Of a DNA stretch of 64,000 nt, positions 7,343 through 16,548 are shown piece after piece. How positions within the stretch are numbered: the first letter of the stretch is position 1; each line of letters opens with the position of its first letter. This DNA comes from Vibrio sp. YMD68 (lineage in GTDB: Bacteria > Pseudomonadota > Gammaproteobacteria > Enterobacterales > Vibrionaceae). The translations under genes were made by a program, and so were the position numbers. The notes below the pieces were generated by a model. That model had not been told where the DNA came from, did no database searches, and saw only the letters and a list, made by a program, of their open reading frames with translations. Location of the stretch: assembly GCF_029958905.1 (NCBI RefSeq), contig NZ_CP124614.1, forward strand, positions 2,418,001-2,482,000. Reading direction: 5' to 3'.

Positions 7343-8584
7343 CTAGCTTCGGCATATCTCCGACAGTGTCGTCAGTCGGCGTTTTGATTCTTTCACATAG
7401 GGGTTACTTTGATCCCATGCGTAACCAGCCAAAATAGAACACACCATTTGCTTAATCTTCGGGTTGGGGTCTTGATAGAAAATCACATCCTGCAAGGTAC
7501 CTGAGTACCACCCTTCAACATACGTTCTAAAGGTGTTTACGCCAACCATCAGCGGATCCGCATAATCACGGTCCCAATCAACCTTCTCACCATTGAGCTG
7601 CTTTTCCACGCACTCAACCGCAAACTGAGCCGACTTCATCGCAATCGTCACGCCTGATGAAAATACAGGATCAAGGAACTCACCAGCATTGCCAAGCAAC
7701 GCGTACTTATCCGTCGCCAGGTGTTTTACGTTGGCAGAATAACCACCGATTTCGCCCGCAGGGTTTGGATACTCTGCATTTTCCAGTATCTCAGCCAAAC
7801 CCGGCTCTTCCATTGCTAACTGCTTAATCGCGGCAATCTTGTCTTCTGGGTAAGATTCAAAGAACTTCGGCTCCCCTACCACACCAAATGAAGACACTCC
7901 GTTGCTAAACGGGATCAACCAATACCAAACGTCAGGGTTGGTTGGGTGCACCGAGATCAAAATTTTATTTCGGTCATATTCAAGAGCGGTATCCGCCTCT
8001 GCAATATGATCGTTAATGTGCGTGAAAATAGCTTTACGAGGTGGAAGCGAGGACGGCTCTTCCAAATCAAGCATTTTCGGTAGTACTCGGCCAAAGCCAC
8101 TGCCATCCAGCACGTATTGAGCTTCTAATTGATAGCGCTCTCCATCAACTACTTGAACCTCTAAAATGGTGCTGTTGTCGGTGAAATTAATGCCCATCAA
8201 CTCATGTTGGTAATCAATAGCGACACCTTGCGCTTCAGCCGTGTCTGTTAACACCTTATCAAAGGCACCTCGCTGAACCTGAAACGTGGTTCCCGGCCCA
8301 GCCGAGAACTTATCTTCAAAATTAAACGCGGTGTACACGCCATTTTTACGAAAGGCTGCGCCATCTTTGTATTGGAAGTTGGCGTTGATTACTGCATCAG
8401 TCATCCCAGCCTGTTCAATCACTTCCATGCAAGCGGGTAATAGGCTTTCACCAATAGAAAAGCGCGGGAATACGCTCTTTTCAATCACTCGAACATCGAT
8501 GCCTTTTTTATGAAGCAAAGACGCGGCAATTGACCCTGATGGCCCAGCTCCGATGATCACTACTTGAGTTGACAGTTTTTTCAT
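7343..8584 (-). CDS. APE-cluster FAD-dependent oxidoreductase, flavin-halogenase-like
   Basis: This 413-residue flavoprotein has an N-terminal FAD-binding Rossmann motif (GAGPSGSIAA, residues 12-21), the GESLLP segment near residue 46, and a WYWLIP sequence at 220-225 that fits the WxWxIP signature of FADH2-dependent halogenases. Such tryptophan-halogenase-like proteins are regular members of aryl polyene clusters, but their role is not settled. It could halogenate the aryl head or act as an oxidase or reductase. It is the last gene of the leftward operon with the methyltransferase and a lipoprotein. Confidence 0.85.
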   Translation of the reverse strand: MKKLSTQVVIIGAGPSGSIAASLLHKKGIDVRVIEKSVFPRFSIGESLLPACMEVIEQAGMTDAVINANFQYKDGAAFRKNGVYTAFNFEDKFSAGPGTTFQVQRGAFDKVLTDTAEAQGVAIDYQHELMGINFTDNSTILEVQVVDGERYQLEAQYVLDGSGFGRVLPKMLDLEEPSSLPPRKAIFTHINDHIAEADTALEYDRNKILISVHPTNPDVWYWLIPFSNGVSSFGVVGEPKFFESYPEDKIAAIKQLAMEEPGLAEILENAEYPNPAGEIGGYSANVKHLATDKYALLGNAGEFLDPVFSSGVTIAMKSAQFAVECVEKQLNGEKVDWDRDYADPLMVGVNTFRTYVEGWYSGTLQDVIFYQDPNPKIKQMVCSILAGYAWDQSNPYVKESKRRLTTLSEICRS

Positions 8585-8608
8585 TAATTTAAGCCATGTT
8601 TGTTATTT

Positions 8609-9682
8609 TTATTGCGTGCCAGCTTTCAATTCAAGCAGTGTGTGACCGAGGCCGATATCATCGGTACGGGTCACCACTTCAAAGCCAGCTTCTTCAACGA
8701 TCTCTAAGAAATCTTCACTGCGGTAAAAACGGCTGTTGCCGTTGGCTAAGCAAGTAAAATAAAGAGAAGTCGCGTTTAAGCTATAAGAAGCCGCATCGTA
8801 TTTCTGTGCATCCCAAAACAGTTCAAGGATATAGACCGTCGCCTCTTCTGACATATGAGAGCGAACTCGCTTTAATATGCTTAGAATTTCCATTGGCGAG
8901 AAGCAATCAAGGAACTGGCTCATCCACCACACATCCGCCCCCGTCGGCAGCACTTGCTGTTTGTCGAGCATGTTAGCTGGAAACGGAGTGACTCTGTTTT
9001 GATGGCCATGTTGGGTAGCATTTGCCATCGCCATTTCTAATTGCTGTGGCAAATCGACAATCGTCACCTCAACATCTGCGTCGTGGTTACAGCACTGCAT
9101 TGCCCACTTCCCCGTGTTGCCACCGATATCCACCAGCGATTTAGGTTTCTTACTGAAAACTTTCTCAAGCAAAACAGGGAAAGAACGATCTGAATAGAAG
9201 TGATCAAACTTGAACCAGCTCTCTTTTGCTTTTTCTGGCAATTGAGATAAGCCTTGGTAAATGGTTTCCCAGTCACCCAGCTCTTTCAAACCCGCAGGTG
9301 TGCCTTCTTCAATCGCTTCAGTTAGATGCATCATCGCGGCGTAACAAACATCGGCTGTGAAATCCATGTTTGCGTTGGTCATGCCGTCGTGCAGCAGGTA
9401 GAAACCGAGGTTAGCCATTTTATAGTTAGGTTTGTCCCAAGTAACAATATGGGCACTTAACGCCATATCGAGCAGAACTTTTACACCGTACTCAGAGACA
9501 CAGGTTAATTCAGAAATTGATTCTGCTGGTAACCCATCGGTACCAGCGTCATCTAACGCTTTCAAGATACCTAAATCACGAAGTGTGCGAGCGGTATGAA
9601 AAACAATGGGAGCGAAAGACAATTTTTGCGCTTCTGTTTTCGCTTCTAATGCATTGAATGGATCTAATTTATATTCCGACAC
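8609..9682 (-). CDS. APE-cluster SAM-dependent methyltransferase
   Basis: The 357-residue product resembles class I O-methyltransferases with an N-terminal dimerisation/winged-helix region (residues about 20-100) and a C-terminal SAM domain with DIGGNTGKW near residue 190 and VTIVDLP after it. In APE pathways a methyltransferase is thought to methylate the aryl head group. I chose the GTG start at 9682, which follows an AGG ribosome site. The longer frame from 9751 would overlap the upstream lipoprotein gene and adds a sequence unlike the family. It is cotranscribed with the genes on either side. Confidence 0.85.
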   Translation of the reverse strand: MSEYKLDPFNALEAKTEAQKLSFAPIVFHTARTLRDLGILKALDDAGTDGLPAESISELTCVSEYGVKVLLDMALSAHIVTWDKPNYKMANLGFYLLHDGMTNANMDFTADVCYAAMMHLTEAIEEGTPAGLKELGDWETIYQGLSQLPEKAKESWFKFDHFYSDRSFPVLLEKVFSKKPKSLVDIGGNTGKWAMQCCNHDADVEVTIVDLPQQLEMAMANATQHGHQNRVTPFPANMLDKQQVLPTGADVWWMSQFLDCFSPMEILSILKRVRSHMSEEATVYILELFWDAQKYDAASYSLNATSLYFTCLANGNSRFYRSEDFLEIVEEAGFEVVTRTDDIGLGHTLLELKAGTQ

Positions 9683-9710
9683 GAAAAACCTAACTTTAAT
9701 AAATAGAGGA

Positions 9711-10100
9711 TTACTCAGCTGCCATTTGTGCAAGCTTGCGTTTAATATCAACGTTTAAGTTATTAACCCAACGGTTGTAATTTCGGTGTATTTCACCATC
9801 GTCGTACTTCAAATTCTCTGATTCAACGTAAAGAATAGAGTAAAACTTGTCAGTATAAGGAATTTCAATCACAGCATGGTGTGAACGAACATACAGTTCC
9901 GCACGAATCAAACCAGGCTTTATTTCTGAAATCAACCAACCTCTGTTTTCAGCCGATTCATAGATAGCGGATTTCACCTGTTTACTTTGAAGATTCAGTG
10001 CAACTGGAGTATCCTCAACATTCATTACAGGTTGGACACGTCCACACCCTGCAAGAACGAATATGAATAACATTGAAACCGCTATTTTTAGTAATTTCAT
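9711..10100 (-). CDS. APE-cluster lipoprotein of unknown function
   Basis: This 129-residue protein has a signal peptide with a lipobox (VLAGC, cysteine at residue 19). The short mature domain, with segments EIPYTDKFYSILY and IHRNYNRWVNNL, is typical of small periplasmic lipoproteins found near envelope genes. I cannot give a molecular function. It is the first gene of the leftward APE operon, divergent from apeC across 72 bases, so it probably responds to the same signals and may help move or anchor the pigment. The ATG has an AGGA ribosome site. Confidence 0.8.
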   Translation of the reverse strand: MKLLKIAVSMLFIFVLAGCGRVQPVMNVEDTPVALNLQSKQVKSAIYESAENRGWLISEIKPGLIRAELYVRSHHAVIEIPYTDKFYSILYVESENLKYDDGEIHRNYNRWVNNLNVDIKRKLAQMAAE

Positions 10101-10172
10101 TTATATTCCTTACCTGTGTTTATTTATAAGCACGCATAGTATTTAGTTAGACCCAAAGCAAATCAATACTCT
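10101..10172. promoter_or_regulatory. divergent promoter region of the APE cluster
   Basis: These 72 bases separate the leftward (lipoprotein-methyltransferase-oxidoreductase) and rightward (apeC onward) transcripts. They must hold promoters for both, or upstream elements for them. I see no convincing operator or sigma-70 pair that I would name. Confidence 0.4.
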
Positions 10173-10922
10173 ATGTCAAATCAATCCCAATTAATGTCGT
10201 TTAATATTGAGAAATGGTCTGCAAATTCGACTGGCCTCAATTCCGTTGCCGAATGGCAAGCGTGGAGCACGAATTTAGATTGGCCACAAAATGGCTCAAC
10301 TGAATTCAAAGCCATCCCGCCAATGATGCGCCGCCGAATGAGTGTACAAAGCAAGCTTGCCGTCCAAACCGCATTGGTTCTGTTAAAAGACACCTCGATT
10401 GATTACCTAGTGTTTGCCAGTCGGCATGGTGAACTGCACCGAACCGCCATCTTAATTCAATCTATATTAGAAGGTGATGACGCCTCGCCAATGGCATTCT
10501 CGCAGTCAGTACACAACACGGCTGCTGGCCTCACAACGATTGCCGTGAAAGCACCAATTCCACTGACCTCAATAGCGGCCGGACAAGACACCTTCCATAA
10601 TGCATTGATTGAGGCGTACCTTTACCTCCACCAGCATCCATCGCACCGTGTTTTAGTCATCGATTTCGACCAACCTCTGCCAGAACTCTACCAGGAATAT
10701 GAGACACAAAACTACGCAGATTACGCGTTAGGCTTAATTCTCACTGCGGGCGATGAGTACTCTATTACTAGAACAATAGAACCCAACCAAGCACCTTCCG
10801 TGTTACCACAAGGGCTACAATCGCTACAACATATCCTTTTGGATACACAGCGTTGGACGATTGCAGGCAAGCACCAAGCTTGGTCGTGGGTCAACAACGT
10901 GAAAACTGGAACTCAAGAATGA
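10173..10922 (+). CDS. apeC: APE ketosynthase chain-length-factor subunit
   Basis: At 249 residues this is a short ketosynthase-like protein of the 'beta-ketoacyl synthase chain length factor' type. Where a true ketosynthase has its active cysteine, it reads SIAAGQDT (residues 133-140), so it is catalytically dead. In known APE systems such a protein pairs with the active ketosynthase ApeO to form a type II KS-CLF heterodimer that sets polyene length. It is the first rightward gene of the cluster and overlaps the next gene by an ATGA. No strong ribosome site is visible. Confidence 0.88.
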   Translation: MSNQSQLMSFNIEKWSANSTGLNSVAEWQAWSTNLDWPQNGSTEFKAIPPMMRRRMSVQSKLAVQTALVLLKDTSIDYLVFASRHGELHRTAILIQSILEGDDASPMAFSQSVHNTAAGLTTIAVKAPIPLTSIAAGQDTFHNALIEAYLYLHQHPSHRVLVIDFDQPLPELYQEYETQNYADYALGLILTAGDEYSITRTIEPNQAPSVLPQGLQSLQHILLDTQRWTIAGKHQAWSWVNNVKTGTQE

Positions 10923-11680
10923 GTAAGGTCGATCAATATTGGCGAGTATTCGCGACAGGGCTTTGCTTTACCATCTTTGGTTTGGGGGGCTTAATCTTAA
11001 GTTTCTTGATCTTGCCTTATTTTACGATAACAACGCCCAATACCATTGAAAGAGAGCTTAAAGCACAGCGATTGATTCGTTTCTCATTCAATGCCTTTTG
11101 CCAGATCATGAAGTTCACGGGTGCAATTGACTACAGAATTGATGGCGCCGAACTGCTCCGTGAAGATCGTAACTGCATCATCGTCGCCAATCACCCAAGC
11201 TTGATTGACTACGTGCTGATCGCCTCTCAACTTCCTCAATGTGACTGCCTCGTTAAGGCCGCAATATGGGAAAACCCTTTTATGAAGAGGATCGTTAAAG
11301 CGGCAGGTTATATACCGAACCAAACCCCTGATGATCTTTTAGAGCGCTGTGAAGAACGTTTTTCACGTGGCAATGTACTGCTTGTTTTTCCCGAAGGAAC
11401 TCGTACAACCCCAGGAATTGAACCATCCTTACAACGTGGTGCGGCACAAATTGCCACTCGAACACAAACCGATTTACGCGTGATTCATATTACGGTTTCT
11501 CCGACATTCTTAACGAAAGAGAAAAAATGGTATCAAGTTCCTGCTACGAAACCCTTTTTTCATATCGCAGTGAAAGGTAAAATAGACGTCGCACCCTTTA
11601 TTGAAAATTCAAATAACTTAACTTCGGCAGCAAGGCGCCTTAATCATCACCTTGCACAAAATATTTTCCCTCCCGAATAA
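10919..11680 (+). CDS. APE-cluster lysophospholipid-type acyltransferase
   Basis: This 253-residue protein belongs to the PlsC/LPLAT family: it has the catalytic HX4D motif in NHPSLID (near residue 81) and the substrate motif FPEGTRT (near residue 157). An N-terminal membrane segment (residues about 10-35) anchors it at the inner membrane. In APE clusters it is proposed to acylate a lipid acceptor for the polyene. The ATG at 10919 overlaps the apeC stop (ATGA), indicating coupled translation; an earlier in-frame start at 10853 lies deep in apeC and is rejected. Confidence 0.88.
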   Translation: MSKVDQYWRVFATGLCFTIFGLGGLILSFLILPYFTITTPNTIERELKAQRLIRFSFNAFCQIMKFTGAIDYRIDGAELLREDRNCIIVANHPSLIDYVLIASQLPQCDCLVKAAIWENPFMKRIVKAAGYIPNQTPDDLLERCEERFSRGNVLLVFPEGTRTTPGIEPSLQRGAAQIATRTQTDLRVIHITVSPTFLTKEKKWYQVPATKPFFHIAVKGKIDVAPFIENSNNLTSAARRLNHHLAQNIFPPE

Positions 11681-11796
11681 AGAATTTAGCTCTTCAATAA
11701 AGCAACTGGTGATATCGGTATTTCGAAAATACAGCGCATAATGTAGAATCGCCCCCTTGCAGCAGCATTTTCAGATAAAGCACTAAGTAGGCCAAA

Positions 11797-12057
11797 TTGG
11801 AAACATTACACAACGAATTAAAACAACTGATCATCGACGCACTTAACCTTGAAGATATGAGCATTGATGAGATTGAAACAGAAGCTCCACTCTTTGGCGA
11901 TGGACTTGGACTGGATTCTATTGACGCCCTTGAGCTTGGTCTTGCTATCAAGAAAAAATACAACATTGTTATCGATGCCGACGATTCAAACACTCGCCAG
12001 CACTTTGCTTCGGTTGAAAACCTAGCTAACTACATCTCATCTCAAACGAACAACTAG
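11797..12057 (+). CDS. apeE: APE acyl carrier protein 1
   Basis: This is an 86-residue acyl carrier protein with the phosphopantetheine attachment serine at residue 41 in GLGLDSIDALEL. It carries the starter or growing polyene chain on its prosthetic arm. Translation starts at a TTG (11797). Known APE systems use two ACPs with different roles, and a second one follows ten bases downstream. Confidence 0.92.
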   Translation: METLHNELKQLIIDALNLEDMSIDEIETEAPLFGDGLGLDSIDALELGLAIKKKYNIVIDADDSNTRQHFASVENLANYISSQTNN

Positions 12058-12067
12058 ACAGATCTTT

Positions 12068-12325
12068 ATGACACAAGTTAACCAACAAGAAGTATACAAC
12101 CAGGTTAAAGATGCGCTGATTGAGCTGTTTGAGCTTGATGCTGAAGATATCACGCCTGAAGCACACCTTTATCTCGATCTTGACCTAGACAGCATCGATG
12201 CCGTTGATTTAGTCGTTCATCTACAAAACGTAACGGGTAAAAAGATCAAACCTGAAGAGTTCAAAGCAGTACGCACCGTTAATGACGTTGTAGAATCTGT
12301 GGTTGAACTATTGAAGGACGCATAA
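12068..12325 (+). CDS. apeF: APE acyl carrier protein 2
   Basis: This 85-residue acyl carrier protein has its phosphopantetheine serine at residue 42 in DLDLDSIDAVDL. It is clearly diverged from the preceding ACP, which suggests separate duties, for example starter loading versus elongation. The stop codon overlaps the start of the next gene by one base (TAATG). Confidence 0.92.
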   Translation: MTQVNQQEVYNQVKDALIELFELDAEDITPEAHLYLDLDLDSIDAVDLVVHLQNVTGKKIKPEEFKAVRTVNDVVESVVELLKDA

Positions 12326-12882
12326 TGCGTCCTCTGCTGACTTTATTGTCGGCAATCATACTTTTCACTTATCCAATAGCGGTTTACTTTGGGCTCAACA
12401 AGTTTGGTCTACAAACCGTTGGCATTGTTCTGGTCGCTATCTTTGCTGTGCGTATTTTTTCTGGCGGACAGGCTAAAATCAAAGAGTTAAAACACTTAGC
12501 TTGGATCAGTGGAAGTGCCGGAATTGTTCTATTGGCATTAGGGTTAACGTTCAAGCAACATGGTTGGTTAACCTATTATCCCGTTATCGTTAACGTTTGT
12601 ATGTTGGCTGTATTTGCTTCAAGCCTATGGCAACCTCAAACCATTGTCGAGCGCCTTGCTCGTCTCCAAGAGCCTGAACTTCCGCAAAGTGGCGTTGATT
12701 ACACACGAAAAGTCACCAAAGTTTGGTGCCTGTTCTTTGTTATCAATGGCTCAATCGCGCTTTACACCTGCTTTCAACCTCTTGAAATCTGGACCCTATA
12801 CAATGGCTTACTCAGCTATTTATTCGCCGGGTTACTTTTTGCAGGAGAGTGGGTAGTAAGACAGCGCATTCGTCAGAGTTAA
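12325..12882 (+). CDS. APE-cluster integral membrane protein (COG4648-like)
   Basis: The 185-residue product has about five to six hydrophobic segments covering nearly its whole length (about 5-25, 27-47, 57-75, 85-101, 134-150 and 160-176). It matches the small membrane protein found at this position, between the second ACP and the AMP ligase, in APE clusters. Its function is unknown; involvement in membrane anchoring or transport of the intermediate is only inferred. It overlaps apeF by one base and is six bases from apeH. Confidence 0.8.
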   Translation: MRPLLTLLSAIILFTYPIAVYFGLNKFGLQTVGIVLVAIFAVRIFSGGQAKIKELKHLAWISGSAGIVLLALGLTFKQHGWLTYYPVIVNVCMLAVFASSLWQPQTIVERLARLQEPELPQSGVDYTRKVTKVWCLFFVINGSIALYTCFQPLEIWTLYNGLLSYLFAGLLFAGEWVVRQRIRQS

Positions 12883-12888
12883 ATTGTT

Positions 12889-14277
12889 ATGACCCAAACC
12901 GTATCTTACACCTCGTTGTCTGAGCTTCTTAGCCAGAACAGAGCCCCTGAATCTATTGTCTGCTTTGACGGCAATAGCGAGATTACGTGGCAAACATTTA
13001 ACGACGACTTATTGCAAATTGTAGACCTTTTATCTTCATCCCCTGTTCAACGAGTCGCGATTTGCACCCAAGACAGCTACCTATTTGCGGCGGCGTTTTT
13101 GGCATGTTCAGTCAGCAACAGACACATCCTCTTACCGGGCAACTACCAGCCATGTGCGCTTGCTGAGTTAAGTGAGCAGTTTGATTGCCTGCTAGTTGAT
13201 GACTCAATTGGTGAAGTTGCTCTGAATGACGTTCGTAATATCCAAACATTATTGGAATCGAACACCGAAGCACAAAAGCCTCTAACCGATAATCTTACGA
13301 CCATTGATTTGGCAACAGTCCCATTAACTCTGTTTACGTCAGGCTCAAGTGGCACGCCAAAAGCGATAGATAAAACGTTAGAACACCTAGATATTGAAAC
13401 GGCTCAGTTACACAAAAACTGGGGCGAGTTGCTCAAGGGAAACCGAATCCAAAGCACCGTTTCGCATCAACACATCTATGGTTTACTGTTTAGAATCTTA
13501 TGGCCGCTATGCTCTGGTGTGCCATTTGCTCGAAACAACTTTGAGTACCCAGAACAGATTCTGTCTCACGCCAATAAAAATAGCGTGCTGATCAGCAGCC
13601 CAGCATTACTCAAGCGATTAAAGCACGAAACCAAGAGCGCACAGCTTGCTGCAATATTCTCTTCTGGAGGCCCTTTACCAACCGAATCGGCTCACCAAGC
13701 TCTGGACTTGTTAGGACATTTGCCTATCGAAATTTTTGGTAGCACTGAAACCGGGGGGATCGCATTTCGTCAGCAAGAGAGCGAGAAAACACCATGGCAG
13801 CTTTTTGACTGCATTGAGGCTAGTCTCAACAGTGAGAATTGCATTAAGTTATTGTCGCCGTACATCGATAAAAACAACTGGTATCAAACCGCCGACGAGT
13901 GCGAGATGGTCTCGAGCAATCAATTCATATTGAAAGGCCGAACCGATCGAGTGATCAAGATAGAAGAAAAACGAGTATCACTGGTTGAAGTCGAAAAACG
14001 ACTAGAGCAACTTCCTTGGATCAGTGAGTGCGTGGTGATTCCATTTGAAGAACCTGAGCGCTTAATCTTAGCGTCGGTTTTGGTATTATCAGATCAAGGC
14101 CAAGCGAAATTCGCCATCATGAGTAAAGGTAAATTCTGGTTGATGCTGCGTTCAGAGTTGAGAAAATGGTTAGAACCGATCGCCATCCCAAGAAAATATC
14201 GTATTGTTGACGAGATTCCCCTCAACAGCCAAGGTAAGCGGTTGACCTCTCACATAGAGCAGATCGTAAAATCATAA
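12889..14277 (+). CDS. apeH: APE starter AMP-ligase (aryl adenylation enzyme)
   Basis: This 462-residue member of the AMP-binding (ANL) superfamily has the phosphate-binding loop TSGSSGTPKAI near residue 149 and the adenylate motif IFGSTETGG near residue 282. In APE biosynthesis it activates an aryl acid and loads it on an acyl carrier protein. It is somewhat shorter than typical acyl-CoA ligases but has a C-terminal lid region ending in NSQGKRL. The substrate here is presumably the product of the ammonia lyase at 16526-18070 or a derivative. Confidence 0.9.
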   Translation: MTQTVSYTSLSELLSQNRAPESIVCFDGNSEITWQTFNDDLLQIVDLLSSSPVQRVAICTQDSYLFAAAFLACSVSNRHILLPGNYQPCALAELSEQFDCLLVDDSIGEVALNDVRNIQTLLESNTEAQKPLTDNLTTIDLATVPLTLFTSGSSGTPKAIDKTLEHLDIETAQLHKNWGELLKGNRIQSTVSHQHIYGLLFRILWPLCSGVPFARNNFEYPEQILSHANKNSVLISSPALLKRLKHETKSAQLAAIFSSGGPLPTESAHQALDLLGHLPIEIFGSTETGGIAFRQQESEKTPWQLFDCIEASLNSENCIKLLSPYIDKNNWYQTADECEMVSSNQFILKGRTDRVIKIEEKRVSLVEVEKRLEQLPWISECVVIPFEEPERLILASVLVLSDQGQAKFAIMSKGKFWLMLRSELRKWLEPIAIPRKYRIVDEIPLNSQGKRLTSHIEQIVKS

Positions 14278-14366
14278 AAGTCGCTGATCGTATTTTATAC
14301 TGAGATTATCTTTTTGTATTTTTGTCAGAACACCCATTTTCAGCCCAAGGATTCTAAGCACGCGCT

Positions 14367-14729
14367 ATGGATAAGAGAAAACCGAACGTCATTGCAGTTA
14401 ACACCGTAGAGAAAGAATCAACTCTGACACTTCATATTACTGGAGACATCACCGATTTTAAGGGGCACTTCAAGAGCTTCCCTATTCTTCCTGGTGTTAC
14501 GCAAATTGATTGGGCACTTCACTACGCAGTCCAAGAGCTAAACGTCCCTGGTTTCTTTAAAGGCATGGAAGTCATCAAGTTCCAAGAGCCGATCCTGCCT
14601 GACTCTACCATTGTACTGTCACTTAAATGGGAAGCAGATAAAGATAAATTGATCTTCAGTTACACCTCGAACAATGGCGAACAGACTCACTCTTCAGGCA
14701 AAATGAAGCTGGGAGAGAAAAGTGAATAG
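14367..14729 (+). CDS. apeI: APE 3-hydroxyacyl-ACP dehydratase ApeI
   Basis: This is a 120-residue single hot-dog domain. The likely catalytic histidine is H34 in FKGHFKSFPILPG, the FabZ-like signature. The enzyme dehydrates 3-hydroxyacyl intermediates to build the conjugated double bonds, probably together with ApeP. An 89-base gap separates it from apeH, the second largest in the rightward operon. It overlaps the next gene by eight bases. Confidence 0.9.
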   Translation: MDKRKPNVIAVNTVEKESTLTLHITGDITDFKGHFKSFPILPGVTQIDWALHYAVQELNVPGFFKGMEVIKFQEPILPDSTIVLSLKWEADKDKLIFSYTSNNGEQTHSSGKMKLGEKSE

Positions 14730-16548
14730 CGCTGAGGCTGTTTCTCAACACGCAATTGAAGAAAGCAACTACAAAGCTTGCTTCCTAATTCCGTGCTTTA
14801 ACCACGGCACAACGATGCCCTCGGTGGTCTCATCACTTCTTAATTTCAAACTTCCGATCATTATTGTTGATGATGGCAGTGAACTCGCAACCAAACAGTT
14901 TTTGACTCCCCTAGAAGAGAATTCAAACGTAACCTTGGTGACGCTTGAACAGAACCGAGGTAAAGGCGGCGCAGTAAAAGCGGGTATCAAGCGAGCGCAA
15001 GATCTCGGCTTTAGCCATGCCATTCAGATTGATGCTGATGGGCAACACGACCTTGAAGCACTACCCGCATTAATCCAAACTTCGCAAGACAAACCTCAGC
15101 GCTTGATATCAGGTCAGCCTGTTTATGACGAGAGCGTACCCAAGGCAAGGCTCTACGGACGCTACGCGACGCATATCTGGGTATGGATAGAAACCCTATC
15201 TCTATCAATTAAAGACAGCATGTGTGGCTTTCGAGCGTATCCGATCAACCAAACACAAGCTGTGCTCAGCAAATACGATGTAGGGTCTCGAATGGACTTC
15301 GATATCGAGATTCTGGTTCGACTGTATTGGGAAGGCTGCGACATCGACTTCGTTGAAACACGAGTCATCTATCCTGAAAACGGCACCTCTCATTTCGATG
15401 CGCTGTGGGACAACATAAAAATCAGCTGGATGCACACGCGATTGTTCTTCGGCATGCTACCAAGAGTACCAAAATTGATCGCTCGCCATTTCAAATCGGA
15501 CTCAGTGCAGAATTTATCGGCTGAAAATAGCCAAGGTTACTCGGCAGATTCAAGACAGGCAAATTCCGAACAAATAGGTCCAGAACAACCACACTGGTCG
15601 CGCACTCAAGAGCGCGGCACTGTGCTGGGAATCAAACTGTTACTAACGGTGTATACTCTACTAGGTCGCGGTGTATTTAATCTGATTTTGCGCGGTGTGA
15701 TGCGTTACTACCATCTAACGGGCAAACGTGCACGAAACGCCTCAGAACAGTACCTATTTCAGCTTAAGGCATACGCTGAACAACAGAATATTGAGTTACC
15801 AGCGGAATTAACCAGTTATAACCATCTGCTCTCGTTTGGCCATACCATGCTAGACAAGTTGGCTGCATGGAAAGGGGATTTTTCGGTCGATAACCTGAGC
15901 ATTCATGGTCAAGAACAATTTGAGAGCATGGTGGCAAACCAACAAGGTGTGCTGATTCTGGGTTCTCATCTTGGCAACATCGAACTGTGCCGAGCTTTGG
16001 GTCGCAGACACTCGAACATCAAAATCAATGCGCTGGTTTTCACCGAGCACGCTGAGCGTTTTAATTCTGTCATGAAAGCGGTCAACCCGCAGTCTGATTT
16101 AAATCTGATTCAGGTGACTTCAATGGGGCCTGATACTGCTATCTTGTTGCAGCAGAAGCTGGAACAAGGCGAGTGGATTGTGATTGTTGGCGATAGAACC
16201 TCCACCAGCAAAGAGAGCCGTTCAGTATGGGCTGAGTTCTTGGGTAAGGAAGCGCCGTTCCCCCAAGGACCATTCATGTTAGCCTCTGTACTCAAAGCAC
16301 CTGTATTTTTGCTGTTTGGGTTACGCGACGATTCACAAGCAAAACCGCATTTTAATGTCTATTTCGAGCATTTTAGCGACAGAATCGAGCTACCTAGAAA
16401 AACACGCGAACAATCTTTACAGCAAGTCGTTCAACAATACGCAGACCGACTTCAGCACTACACACTGAAAGCACCGCTTCAGTGGTATAACTTTTTTAAT
16501 TTTTGGACATTGAGCAACCAGCACCATGACGAAAAAGAATCCAAATAG
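14722..16548 (+). CDS. APE glycosyltransferase family 2 / lipid acyltransferase fusion
   Basis: This 608-residue bifunctional protein has two parts. Residues about 18-240 form a GT-A family 2 glycosyltransferase, with VDDGSE near residue 51 and QIDADGQHD near residue 99. Residues about 300-600 form a lipid A-type (LpxL-like) acyltransferase with GSHLGNIEL and GDRTS. A hydrophilic Ser/Gln-rich linker (about 260-295) joins them. Such fusions occur in APE clusters, where they probably add a sugar and an acyl chain in making the polyene-lipid. It overlaps apeI by 8 bases and the ammonia lyase by 23. Confidence 0.9.
   Translation: MNSAEAVSQHAIEESNYKACFLIPCFNHGTTMPSVVSSLLNFKLPIIIVDDGSELATKQFLTPLEENSNVTLVTLEQNRGKGGAVKAGIKRAQDLGFSHAIQIDADGQHDLEALPALIQTSQDKPQRLISGQPVYDESVPKARLYGRYATHIWVWIETLSLSIKDSMCGFRAYPINQTQAVLSKYDVGSRMDFDIEILVRLYWEGCDIDFVETRVIYPENGTSHFDALWDNIKISWMHTRLFFGMLPRVPKLIARHFKSDSVQNLSAENSQGYSADSRQANSEQIGPEQPHWSRTQERGTVLGIKLLLTVYTLLGRGVFNLILRGVMRYYHLTGKRARNASEQYLFQLKAYAEQQNIELPAELTSYNHLLSFGHTMLDKLAAWKGDFSVDNLSIHGQEQFESMVANQQGVLILGSHLGNIELCRALGRRHSNIKINALVFTEHAERFNSVMKAVNPQSDLNLIQVTSMGPDTAILLQQKLEQGEWIVIVGDRTSTSKESRSVWAEFLGKEAPFPQGPFMLASVLKAPVFLLFGLRDDSQAKPHFNVYFEHFSDRIELPRKTREQSLQQVVQQYADRLQHYTLKAPLQWYNFFNFWTLSNQHHDEKESK

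Noticed and set aside
9683..9751. Upstream extension of the APE methyltransferase
   Set aside because: It overlaps the lipoprotein gene and has no ribosome site; the GTG at 9682 fits better.
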